Assembly (NCBI GenBank): GCA_022601195.1
Contig: JAHZIX010000023.1
Span: 124,001-188,000, forward strand
DNA: 64,000 nt
Direction of reading: 5' to 3'
Source of the DNA: Deltaproteobacteria bacterium
GTDB taxonomy: Bacteria > Acidobacteriota > Thermoanaerobaculia > Multivoradales > JAHZIX01
The position numbers were made by a program, and so were the translations under genes. Under the pieces are notes generated by a model. It was not told the DNA's origin. It made no database searches and worked only from the letters and a program-made list of their open reading frames with translations. Each line of letters opens with the position of its first letter. The first letter of the stretch is position 1. Of the stretch, positions 7,737-15,608 are shown piece after piece.

Positions 7737-10322
7737 CTACGGTTCTCCGATTTGAGGGTCATCCTCGGGGAAGGGGCGTTCGTCGGGCAGCTCGTCTTCC
7801 GGATCGCCCTGAGTCGGGGGCGCATCGGCCAGGACGGCTATGCGAACGGGAGCTGCTGTGATCGAAGTGAGGGCCTCCAGTTGGCTATCCATCGCTTTCA
7901 GATTCCCGAGAGCGATCTCGGATTCCCCTGGTGCGATGGCCCTGAAGGTGACCCGGGCGAGAACTCCGTTTCCCCGCACGCCGTCAATCCTGCCAAGCCG
8001 GCTTGCCCCTACAGCCAAGGTGCCCTCTTCCGGCGAGTCGGTCAGCAGGGTGGCCTCACCGCTGCCGCCCAGGAAGTCTCCCTGCCGGACGTTTTCGACC
8101 GCTAGGATCGCTGGGTCGAAGACCAGATCCAAGGGCAGGTGGGACACCGGCGATTCGGCCTCGACTCTCACGAGCACCTGCACGGTATCCCCTGGAGCAA
8201 GTTCCGACTGGGTCGGGCTCAGCTCCACGCGAACACCGCGACCTGGGGGCTCGCCGGTAGCAGGAGCACTGTGACTGTCTGTGGCAGAGGTCAATAGAGT
8301 GGCCCCGGACTCCATCGCTGGCACTGGCATTTGAGGGATGGAGCTATCGTCGAGGAGGCTTTCCTCAATGTTATTCAGCCTATTCTTCTGTTCTTCTTCT
8401 TGCTGCTGACGGTTGTCTTGGAAGAAGCTGCCGGGAGTGGAAGTCGGAGCCAGATCGGTGCCTGGGATCTCTTCACCTTCCTTATCCTCGTCGTCGGCCC
8501 CTCCCTCTTGTAGTCCACGGGGTAGGCGTTGGAGGCGCCGGCGCAGCAGATCCTGAACCCGTTCTCGGTCGTCACTGCCGTCGAAAGGGCCTTCCACTTC
8601 AGATTCGACTCGAGGGCTGCCCCCCCGGAAGGTGATCTTTGACTCGGTGCCCACCCAGATCGGTAAGAGATCATCATCCGTAATGTTGGGAGTGCGAATG
8701 ATGTGAGGGGTCATGGTCAGAATCACATCCGTGCGACCGTTGGAGGTGTTGGAATTGCTGAATAGGCGGCCGAGAAGGGGGATATCAGAAAGACCCGGAA
8801 TGCCGCTTTCCGTCAGGATATCTTCCGAACGGATCAAGCCGGCCAGGAAGTTGGTCTCCCCATCCTTGAGGCGAATCACGGATTCGATGGTCCGCGTGCC
8901 GATGACCGGCTGCCTTTGTCCACCAGAGGCTTCCACGAAGCGGGCAATGTTGCTGACCTCGATGGTGACCTTGAGAGTGATTTCTTTGTTGTGGTGTACC
9001 CGCGGTTCGACCTCGATCTTGATGCCGACGTCGGTGTACTGAAAGGTGGTCAAGGGGACGATATTTCCGCCTTGGTTGTTGCCCGTATTGAACGTGGTCG
9101 TGGGGATCGGAACCCGTTCACCGATCAACAGTCGAGCCTTCTCGCCTTCGGTGATCCTCAGCTGGGGCTTGGCAAGGATTTCAGCCTGGGAATTGGATTT
9201 CATGAAGTTGTACATGAAATCGGGGATGGTGAAGGCCCAATTGTTACCGTTCAGGTCATCGAAATCCGACAGGCGCAGGGGAACGTTCTCACCGCCCAAG
9301 TCGAGGCTTTGGGAAATGGAATTACTGGAAAGCGTGAGGCCTAGATCCCGCAGTTTGGTGGTGTTTACCTGAAGGAGCTCAACGTTGACCACGACTTCGG
9401 ATTTCGCCTTGTCGTTGGATTCGATGATCTTCTCCGCCACCTTCACCTTGTCTGCGGTGTCCCGCAGGATGATCGCGTTGAGTTGTTCGTTAGTCGCGAT
9501 CTTCTTGGCATCCACCAGGCTCCGCAACATGGTCATCACCTGTTTGATGTCGGCGTTGGAGAGGAAAAACGTCTGGATGACCAGATCCTCGTAGTTGCGC
9601 CGATTCTGCGGGGTGTCCGCCACCACGATAATGGTGTGCTCGTCCTGTACCTTGTAGAAATGACCCGCGGCCCGCATGACAACTTCCAGGGCACCCTGGG
9701 CGGTGACCTCTTTCAGGGTGATAGAAAGTTCCTGGTCCTTGAGGTTTGGGTCGAAGAGGACATTGATGCCGAAGGCTTTGCCGAGGGCCCGATAGATGTC
9801 CTTGATGGAGGTTGGTGGTCCAAAGTCCAGATCGATGGGCTCGGTGGAACGGGGATTGAGGACGGGTGGTTGTGGCCTCGTTCCGCTGTTCCGTCTCTTC
9901 ATCTCCTCGAGGGTCTCTCCGGGCTCGCGTTGTTCCTCTTCGGCCTTGATTTCCTCGCGTACCCGCTCGAGTTCCGCCTGAGCGTATTGGTTGGTCGGAT
10001 CCAACTGGACAGCTTGCTGGTATTCCACCATCGCGCGGCGCCGGACGCCTGCTTCGTGATACTGCTTGCCCTTCTTGAAGTGTTCCTGGGAAGCATTGAT
10101 CTTGCTGCGCAAAAGAGCAGACCGGTAAGCCAGATTTTCTGGCTCGCTGGCAACGGCGTCCATGTAGTGCAATACAGCCTCATCCCAATCCTGCTTGCTC
10201 GAGGCAATCTCTGCCTTGCGAAAGCTCTGGTAACTGGAACAGCCGGCGAGGGTGCCTACGAGAAGCAGTAGAGCCAGCAATTGGCCCCCGGTTTGATTCT
10301 GTGTCCTTGATGTTCTTCTCAC
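7737..10322 (-). CDS. Secretin (PilQ/GspD type), TPR lipoprotein with cohesin domain
   Basis: An outer-membrane secretin of 861 residues. Order: lipoprotein signal with lipobox LAGC (Cys about 28); TPR-like helices to about residue 130 (AVLHYMDAVASEPENLAY, AMVEYQQAVQLDPTNQYA); secretin N domains about 160-315 (DIYRALGKAFGINVLFDPNL, LNAIILRDTADKVKVAEKII); secretin core about 330-560 (GERVPIPTTTF, VGIKIEVEPRVH, IPLLGRLFSNS); a charged linker; and a cohesin-like domain about 705-835 (VELSPTQSELAPGDTVQVLVRVE, LDLVFDPAILAVENV). The start is a GTG one base after the pilP stop. It forms the channel for the pilus or pseudopilus. The terminal cohesin-like module is not part of classical PilQ or GspD. 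Confidence 0.93.
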   Translation of the reverse strand: MRRTSRTQNQTGGQLLALLLLVGTLAGCSSYQSFRKAEIASSKQDWDEAVLHYMDAVASEPENLAYRSALLRSKINASQEHFKKGKQYHEAGVRRRAMVEYQQAVQLDPTNQYAQAELERVREEIKAEEEQREPGETLEEMKRRNSGTRPQPPVLNPRSTEPIDLDFGPPTSIKDIYRALGKAFGINVLFDPNLKDQELSITLKEVTAQGALEVVMRAAGHFYKVQDEHTIIVVADTPQNRRNYEDLVIQTFFLSNADIKQVMTMLRSLVDAKKIATNEQLNAIILRDTADKVKVAEKIIESNDKAKSEVVVNVELLQVNTTKLRDLGLTLSSNSISQSLDLGGENVPLRLSDFDDLNGNNWAFTIPDFMYNFMKSNSQAEILAKPQLRITEGEKARLLIGERVPIPTTTFNTGNNQGGNIVPLTTFQYTDVGIKIEVEPRVHHNKEITLKVTIEVSNIARFVEASGGQRQPVIGTRTIESVIRLKDGETNFLAGLIRSEDILTESGIPGLSDIPLLGRLFSNSNTSNGRTDVILTMTPHIIRTPNITDDDLLPIWVGTESKITFRGGSPRVESEVEGPFDGSDDRERVQDLLRRRLQRLPRGLQEGGADDEDKEGEEIPGTDLAPTSTPGSFFQDNRQQQEEEQKNRLNNIEESLLDDSSIPQMPVPAMESGATLLTSATDSHSAPATGEPPGRGVRVELSPTQSELAPGDTVQVLVRVEAESPVSHLPLDLVFDPAILAVENVRQGDFLGGSGEATLLTDSPEEGTLAVGASRLGRIDGVRGNGVLARVTFRAIAPGESEIALGNLKAMDSQLEALTSITAAPVRIAVLADAPPTQGDPEDELPDERPFPEDDPQIGEP

Positions 10323-10323
10323 T

Positions 10324-10923
10324 TCAGCCCCCGGCCTTGAGTTGTTTTGCTTCGACCTCAGGAAAGTCGACGTACTCGATATATACGGATTCGAAGCCGA
10401 TTTTGGCTACTCGAAATTTACTGTCGATGACGGTGCCCTCTAGGGCGTTGAGGATTCCATTGCGATCCGAGAAAACGGCAATGCGCCGCCGCTTGGGCCC
10501 GAAGCTGCCCAGATACTCGAAGGAGATCGTTGGGACCCTCACTGGAGGCGGCCCGGTATCTACAGGTGCAGTTCTGCGTTGTTGTTGACGTGGCTGCACT
10601 TGCCGAACGGGCGGTGGCGGTGGTGGTGGCGGTGGAGGGACATAGAAGTCCCAGAGGTTCCTACCCGTCTCAAAGCTCGCTGCCTGAGGCTCTAGGGCTT
10701 CTAAATGAAGAATACGCGCCTCAGTGGCTTCCGCTTTGGGTTGACCTCCCCTGGAGCCACGCCCTCTTCGCCGAGAGCTCCGGCTCTGGGAACTGGATGG
10801 ACCGTCCAAGGTGGTCGAAGATGAAACAGACCTTCCCTGCGGTGCGAAGTTTTTCCACAGGATGACAGCGAAGACGGCTGCCAGGACCGTCAAGATGATC
10901 TTCTGGCGTCGAGCTTGGCTCAT
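10324..10923 (-). CDS. pilP: PilP-like pilus assembly protein
   Basis: In type IVa pili PilP links the PilN/PilO inner-membrane complex to the secretin. This 199-residue protein has one N-terminal membrane helix (IILTVLAAVFAVILWKNF) rather than the lipoprotein signal of classical PilP, then a basic Ser/Arg/Gly stretch, a run of ten prolines near residue 100, and a C-terminal beta-domain (ISFEYLGSFGPKRRRIAVFSDRNGILNALEGTVIDSKFRVAKIGFESVYIEY) that matches the HR/PilP fold. It overlaps pilO by four bases and abuts the secretin. Naming rests on the C-terminal domain and position. Confidence 0.8.
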   Translation of the reverse strand: MSQARRQKIILTVLAAVFAVILWKNFAPQGRSVSSSTTLDGPSSSQSRSSRRRGRGSRGGQPKAEATEARILHLEALEPQAASFETGRNLWDFYVPPPPPPPPPPVRQVQPRQQQRRTAPVDTGPPPVRVPTISFEYLGSFGPKRRRIAVFSDRNGILNALEGTVIDSKFRVAKIGFESVYIEYVDFPEVEAKQLKAGG

Positions 10924-11552
10924 GTAGTGGTCTCCCCAGCGCCAACCTCGATGATCTCGACGTCCGGAGCTTCGATTTCGTCGATGGAGAACAGGGTGGA
11001 AATGCGCAGGCTGATTCTCAAGCTACCGCGAGATCCTCCCCCCTGCTCGTTGAGACTGATCTCATCGAGAATCAGAAAGGAAGGAGTCAGCTCGAGAGCG
11101 TTGATCAACCTCCTTAGGTCCTCATATCGACCCGCGACGGAGAAAACGAAACTCTTCTGTTGGAGCCCAAAATCCTGGAAGCTCTGCTCCGGATAGGAAA
11201 CGGAATTGGGTTCCAGGCCGCTCTCCCGAGCCAGTTCCCGGACCTCGCTGACGATGGCGGTGAGTCGCTGTTGCTGAGTCGCCAGACGGAGGCTGTACAT
11301 CTCCTGAATCCGCTGCTGACTCTCGCTTGCCTGGTTCTCGAAAGCCTGCAAATTCGCCGTTTCCTGGGCCAGAGAATTTTCTCGTTCGAGCTGGCCGGAA
11401 AGGCGATCCCGGAGAAGGCTGACCTGATCTCCAAGGCCGGCTCCATGGTAGTAGGCCCAAGCACCCAGATTGAGGAAGAAAAAGACCAATGGTGGGATCC
11501 AAAGCCAAGCTTTGGTCCTCCAAATCTGCGATTTTCCTCGAGGACTACTCAT
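10920..11552 (-). CDS. pilO: PilO-like pilus assembly protein
   Basis: Inner-membrane protein of 210 residues: one membrane helix (WLWIPPLVFFFLNLGAWAYY), a coiled coil (about 45-95, LRDRLSGQLERENSLAQETANLQAFENQ), and a ferredoxin-like periplasmic domain (FGLQQKSFVFSVAGRYEDLRRLINALELTPSFLILDEISL). This is the PilO/GspM architecture; it pairs with PilN to form the alignment complex between ATPase and secretin. Start and stop overlap those of pilN and pilP by four bases each, so translation is coupled. Confidence 0.87.
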   Translation of the reverse strand: MSSPRGKSQIWRTKAWLWIPPLVFFFLNLGAWAYYHGAGLGDQVSLLRDRLSGQLERENSLAQETANLQAFENQASESQQRIQEMYSLRLATQQQRLTAIVSEVRELARESGLEPNSVSYPEQSFQDFGLQQKSFVFSVAGRYEDLRRLINALELTPSFLILDEISLNEQGGGSRGSLRISLRISTLFSIDEIEAPDVEIIEVGAGETTT

Positions 11553-12793
11553 TGGATCTCCAGGGGAGCTGAGGCCGAAGGCCGGCGGGGAGTGGGTTGC
11601 TCGGCAGGCCTGTCGTCTTCCCGATCCGGTAGGGACGGTTCTGTCCGATCTGGGCCTTGGGGAGGCTCCGGAGGCCTGCGAGGACGTCTGCGGTCGGTGC
11701 CTCTGGTTCCTCGGGTGAGGGGATTCGAGTCGGTTTGGGCTCCCGGGTTGGATGCCCCTCCGGAGGTGCCTCCGATGGGAAGTCCCACCGTGAGCCCCTG
11801 CTGGGGAACTCCCCCACTCCTAGGATTGGTCAATTGTCGTCGGTTGGAACTCCCAGTTCTAGGTCTCGAAGAGCCGGGCCGCGAACGGCTCGAAGTGCGG
11901 TTGTCTCGCCCTCCGGACCGGTCTCTTCCCGCGACCGCTTCGCCGAGCTCCCGAGGTAAAACCCCGTCCGAAACGTCTCCGCTGGACGGGGTCGTACTAC
12001 TAGCTCCCAATCGAACCGGGCCAGCTTCTGCCCGCTGGGGCGATCCGGCCGCCAAGGGGCTGGAAGAGCTCGGCAGCCCGGTTCTGGTCTGGCTCGGCTC
12101 CCTGGAAGGACCTCCTCCAGCCTCGCGACCGGTGTTCTCTCCCTCTCCTGAGCTGGCGACAATAATCTTTTCCGAACTGGCCTGCCTGTCCGGAAAATAC
12201 AACACCGAAATTTGAAACCGTAGAAGTCCCTGCTGGTTCGCATCGCTGAGCAGGCGAGGCCGTTCGAAAGAGGGGTGCTCGAAAAGACGGTCGATGAATT
12301 CGAGCTCAGCTTCCACGGTCTTGGCTTCTCCCACGATACCTAGGACAGCTCGGTCGCCGAGGGGCTCACCCGCCTCAACCTCTTCCACTTCTCCAAATTC
12401 CGATCCGAGGCCTTCCGGTCTGGGGGACAGCGTGTTCAGCCGAACGTCGGCCGGCAAAACCTCTGCCAGGCGATCGAAGAGGTGACTCCAGGAGAAGGTG
12501 CGTTCAGCGATCTTGCGGTTCAGAAAGTCGACTTGGTCATTTTGTTGAAAGAGATCGAAGCTGTTGAGGGAAGCCTTGAGCCTGGCGACTTCCTTCTCCT
12601 GGTCGGCGACTCGAAGCTCGGCTTCGGTGAGCTCAGCCCGTCGCTCCTCGGAGCCGGAGAAGAATCTCCAATACTGAGCCAGATTGGCGACCAGCAATAG
12701 ACAGCCCAGGATCCCCAACGCGATGGCCAGCCGTGTGACCGGTCTGGTGTTGAGGAAGGGTCGCTGGGAAAGATTGAGGTCAGGGGTTCTCAC
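11549..12793 (-). CDS. pilN: PilN-like protein with long disordered tail
   Basis: The start is the GTG at 12793, whose GTGA overlaps the pilM stop and follows AGGAGG; the ORF-track start would run far into pilM. The first residues (DLNLSQRPFLNTRPV) are the conserved PilN cytoplasmic motif that binds PilM, followed by a membrane helix (LAIALGILGCLLLVANLAQYW), coiled coil and periplasmic fold (LAEVLPADVRLNTLSPRPEG..ELEFIDRLFEHPSF). The usual PilN ends near 200 residues. Here about 190 further residues are low-complexity Ser/Arg/Gly/Pro sequence, probably disordered in the periplasm. Confidence 0.87.
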   Translation of the reverse strand: MRTPDLNLSQRPFLNTRPVTRLAIALGILGCLLLVANLAQYWRFFSGSEERRAELTEAELRVADQEKEVARLKASLNSFDLFQQNDQVDFLNRKIAERTFSWSHLFDRLAEVLPADVRLNTLSPRPEGLGSEFGEVEEVEAGEPLGDRAVLGIVGEAKTVEAELEFIDRLFEHPSFERPRLLSDANQQGLLRFQISVLYFPDRQASSEKIIVASSGEGENTGREAGGGPSREPSQTRTGLPSSSSPLAAGSPQRAEAGPVRLGASSTTPSSGDVSDGVLPRELGEAVAGRDRSGGRDNRTSSRSRPGSSRPRTGSSNRRQLTNPRSGGVPQQGLTVGLPIGGTSGGASNPGAQTDSNPLTRGTRGTDRRRPRRPPEPPQGPDRTEPSLPDREDDRPAEQPTPRRPSASAPLEIQ

Positions 12794-13749
12794 GCGACCT
12801 CCTGGCGACTGGCTCCCAGCATGGGGGCGATCTCGAGAAAGCTCTCCGCAGAATCCGCTTCTTGCTTCGAGATCTGTACCGACAAAGCCGGCAGATGAGC
12901 TTCGCTCAGGGCTTCCGTTCGGCTCTCGAGACCGTTTTCCACCCATTCCTGCCAGGGATCTTCCACCGCCGGAGACTTAACAAGGAGGTTCAGGTCCAAT
13001 GTCGTGCCCGGGAACCGCTCAGCGAGAAAGCTGCGAGTGAGTCTCAAGTCGTGAATCGCTCTTTGCTGTCGCAACTCGTAGGGTAGTTCCGGGTCTGCAG
13101 ATTTGAAACGGTGCAGGATCGGTTCGCCTCGCCGAGAAAAAAGCAGAGTGTAGCCAGCTGGCTCGACCACAACAAGGCCGAGGAGGGGGCGATCGACGAC
13201 TTCGGTAGAAAGGGAGGCGAGCAGCGACAGACTGAGGTTGGCGATTCTTCCAAGGCGGATTCCAGCTTCCTGAAACAACCTTTCCTGCTGAGCCAACAAG
13301 GTCTCCAAGGCAAAACCCAGCAAGGCTCTATTGGGTTCTTCCTGGTTCGCCAGAGGAGAAACCTCGGTACCTCGAAGCCGGAGCTCATCGACCCGGAAGG
13401 GAACCAGTCGCTTGAGTTTCCAGCGCAGCACGGCATCCAGGTCCTGTGGGTCTGCCGGCAACTCGCCGACTTCCGTAAAGGCGAGCCTCAGCCAGGCATC
13501 GGGGAGAACCAGCGAGGCCTCTGCGATGGGAACTTCCACCCTTGAGATCAAGCCCTTGAGGAGCTCTCCAAACCCAGCCTCGTCTCGCAAGGGGCCGCCG
13601 AGCAGGCCTGGGAGGAAAGCTTCCCCAGGTAGGTCGACGGAGTTGTAGGTTTCGAAAGCGTAGGTTCCAGCCTTGACCCGAAAGCGGCCATAGGCGAGTC
13701 GCTCGGCATCCAGGCTGAAGACATGGGGGGGCGCCGCGATGGGCGTCAT
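12790..13749 (-). CDS. pilM: PilM-like actin-fold pilus protein
   Basis: Cytoplasmic PilM-type protein of about 319 residues, predicted to bind the PilN N terminus and connect to the ATPase. Family signs are VFSLDAERLAYGRFRV near the N terminus, LPDAWLRLAFTEVGELPADPQDLDAVLRWKLKRLVPFRVDELRL, and the split second half with GLVVVEPAGYTLLFSRRGEPILHRF. I place the start at 13749, after the pilB stop; the track start at 13794 would overlap pilB by about 30 bases. The ATP-binding motifs are weak, as in many PilM/GspL relatives, so a GspL-like reading is also possible. Confidence 0.82.
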   Translation of the reverse strand: MTPIAAPPHVFSLDAERLAYGRFRVKAGTYAFETYNSVDLPGEAFLPGLLGGPLRDEAGFGELLKGLISRVEVPIAEASLVLPDAWLRLAFTEVGELPADPQDLDAVLRWKLKRLVPFRVDELRLRGTEVSPLANQEEPNRALLGFALETLLAQQERLFQEAGIRLGRIANLSLSLLASLSTEVVDRPLLGLVVVEPAGYTLLFSRRGEPILHRFKSADPELPYELRQQRAIHDLRLTRSFLAERFPGTTLDLNLLVKSPAVEDPWQEWVENGLESRTEALSEAHLPALSVQISKQEADSAESFLEIAPMLGASRQEVA

Positions 13750-13762
13750 CCCTGCTAGCCGC

Positions 13763-15400
13763 TTAATCCACGAAGGTAACTTTGTTGACTTCACGTAGAG
13801 TCGTCACTCCCTGAAAAACTTTGTCGAGGGCAGTTTCCCTCAGGAATCGCATTCCCTCTGCTCGGGCGGTCCGCTTGATTTCGGAGCCGGGCCGGCGAGC
13901 CAGAATCAGCTCGCGAATATGATCGGATAGGTCGAGAAGCTCGGAGACCGCCAAACGGCCATAGAACCCTGTGCCATTGCATTCGATACAGCCGGCACCC
14001 TCATAGAAGGTGTAGTCGGCGTAGATCTCCGGGTCAAGGCCGCTTTCATCGAGGAGTTGCGGAGAAGCCTTGGCCGGACGTTTGCAGTGCTGGCAAATCT
14101 GACGAACCAGCCTCTGGGCTAGAACGCAATTGAGAGCCGAGACGAAATTGTACAGGTCGACCTTCATGTTGAGAAAGCGCCCGAGAACGTCGATGACGTT
14201 GTTGGCGTGAACCGTGGTGAAGACCAAGTGGCCGGTCAGCGCCGATTGAATGGCGATCTGGGCGGTCTCTTCGTCTCGAATCTCACCGACCATGATCTTG
14301 TCCGGATCGTGGCGCAGAATCGATCTCAGGCCGCGAGCGAAGGTCAAGCCTTTCTTCTCGTTGACGGGGATTTGGGTGATTCCCTTGAGCTGGTACTCGA
14401 CGGGGTCTTCGATGGTGATGATCTTGTCTTCGGCGCTTTGAATCTCCGAGAGGCAGGCATAGAGGCTGGTCGTTTTTCCGGAGCCCGTGGGACCGGTGAC
14501 CAATACCATGCCGTAGGGCTCGCGAGTGAACTTCCTCAGCTTCTTCAGAGTCTCGTCGTCGAATCCGAGGATGTCCAGCCGGAGACTCTTGAATTCCTTG
14601 TTCATCGACTCTTTGTCGAGAATACGGATGACCGAGTCCTCGCCGTGAACGGAAGGCATGATGGAGACGCGAAAGTCGATGGTTCGGCCACCCATGCGCA
14701 GCTTGAAGCGGCCATCTTGGGGAATACGCTTTTCTGCGATATCCAGCTCCGCCATGACTTTGATACGGCTGATGATGGTCTGGTGGTGCCGTTTGTCGAT
14801 GGGTTCCATCGCCTGGTAGAGAACGCCATCAATACGGTATTTGATGATGACTTCGGTGTCTCGGGTCTCGATGTGGATGTCGCTAGCCCGGCGCTGAATC
14901 GCATTGAAAAGGGTGGAGTCGACCAGCTTGATGATCGGGCTGGTATCGGCGCTGATGCGGTCGATGGACAGCACCTCTTCGCCATCCTCGTCCTCTTGAA
15001 CCAGTTGCAGACGAAAATCTTCACTGGCTTCGTCGAGGACCCGCTGGGCGCTCTCCGATTTCTGCAAGATCTCGTCAATATCCGAGGGGACGCCTACTTT
15101 TGCTTCCACTGGGGTGGATAGAAGCAATTCCAACTCGTCGATCTTGACGACATTAGAGGGGTCTGCCATCACCACCGACAGACGCCCCGGAAGTTGTGCT
15201 TCCGGGATGAACTGGTACCTCAGCATGAGGTCGAAGGGAACCCGTCGGAGAAGATCGTTGTCGATGCGCAGTTGGTGAACGTCCACAAACTCGAGGCCAT
15301 AACGGCGCGCCAGGGCTTGGGCATCTTGCCGCTCGGCATGGAGGCGAGCTTCGGCCTCCTCGAGGGTTTCTGCCAGTGGGGTCTGTGTTTCCGTAACCAT
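13763..15400 (-). CDS. pilB: Pilus assembly ATPase PilB/GspE
   Basis: Hexameric ATPase that powers subunit assembly. The 545 residues hold an MshEN/GspE N-terminal domain (about 25-120), the N2 domain, Walker A GPTGSGKT at 303-310, Asp-box region IITIEDPVEYQL, Walker B ILRHDPDKIMVGEIRD (361-376), His box TGHLVFTTVHANN, and a zinc tetracysteine (CQHC at 436-439, CIEC at 471-474). The Cys motif marks the assembly ATPases rather than the retraction ATPase PilT. No pilT is in the window. It follows a 208-base leader with repeats and a hairpin. Confidence 0.96.
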   Translation of the reverse strand: MVTETQTPLAETLEEAEARLHAERQDAQALARRYGLEFVDVHQLRIDNDLLRRVPFDLMLRYQFIPEAQLPGRLSVVMADPSNVVKIDELELLLSTPVEAKVGVPSDIDEILQKSESAQRVLDEASEDFRLQLVQEDEDGEEVLSIDRISADTSPIIKLVDSTLFNAIQRRASDIHIETRDTEVIIKYRIDGVLYQAMEPIDKRHHQTIISRIKVMAELDIAEKRIPQDGRFKLRMGGRTIDFRVSIMPSVHGEDSVIRILDKESMNKEFKSLRLDILGFDDETLKKLRKFTREPYGMVLVTGPTGSGKTTSLYACLSEIQSAEDKIITIEDPVEYQLKGITQIPVNEKKGLTFARGLRSILRHDPDKIMVGEIRDEETAQIAIQSALTGHLVFTTVHANNVIDVLGRFLNMKVDLYNFVSALNCVLAQRLVRQICQHCKRPAKASPQLLDESGLDPEIYADYTFYEGAGCIECNGTGFYGRLAVSELLDLSDHIRELILARRPGSEIKRTARAEGMRFLRETALDKVFQGVTTLREVNKVTFVD

Positions 15401-15430
15401 GACTGCTATTCGCTCCCCAAAACCAAAACA

Positions 15431-15451
15431 CTACGCCAAAAAACGGCGTAG
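15431..15451 (-). repeat. Hairpin in the pilB leader
   Basis: CTACGCC and GGCGTAG form a perfect 7-base stem around a 7-base loop, 31 bases before the pilB ATG. On the coding strand it is followed by TGTTTTGGTTTTGG, a T-rich stretch broken by G. It could be a weak attenuator or an mRNA 5' structure. Confidence 0.5.
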
Positions 15452-15553
15452 GAAGCGGTCGGGAGGGCCTCCCCCTCAGCCGTTTCCAGCCGGAGAGGCT
15501 CTCTCTTTCTAACGGTTCTCACCGCAGTTTCGTCTAGTGACCACGCTCTTTAG

Positions 15554-15604
15554 TCTCTCGTCTCGACCTGTCTCTCGTCTCGATCTATCTCTGGTCTCGA
15601 TCTA
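15554..15604. repeat. Three tandem 17-base repeats between pilC and pilB
   Basis: Units TCTCTCGTCTCGACCTG, TCTCTCGTCTCGATCTA and TCTCTGGTCTCGATCTA follow one another without spacer and differ at one to three positions. They fill the space just after the pilC stop. Confidence 0.85.
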
Positions 15605-15608
15605 TCGT

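Noticed and set aside
9483-10271. 262-residue plus-strand ORF
   Set aside because: Antisense to the secretin N-terminal part; no family features.
11160-12215. 351-residue plus-strand ORF
   Set aside because: Antisense to pilO and pilN; composition follows the low-complexity pilN tail. Shadow.
14207-15121. 304-residue plus-strand ORF
   Set aside because: Lies wholly inside pilB on the other strand; the pilB frame has full family motifs. Shadow.
15554-15604. CRISPR array
   Set aside because: Units are 17 bases with no spacers between them and no cas genes nearby.
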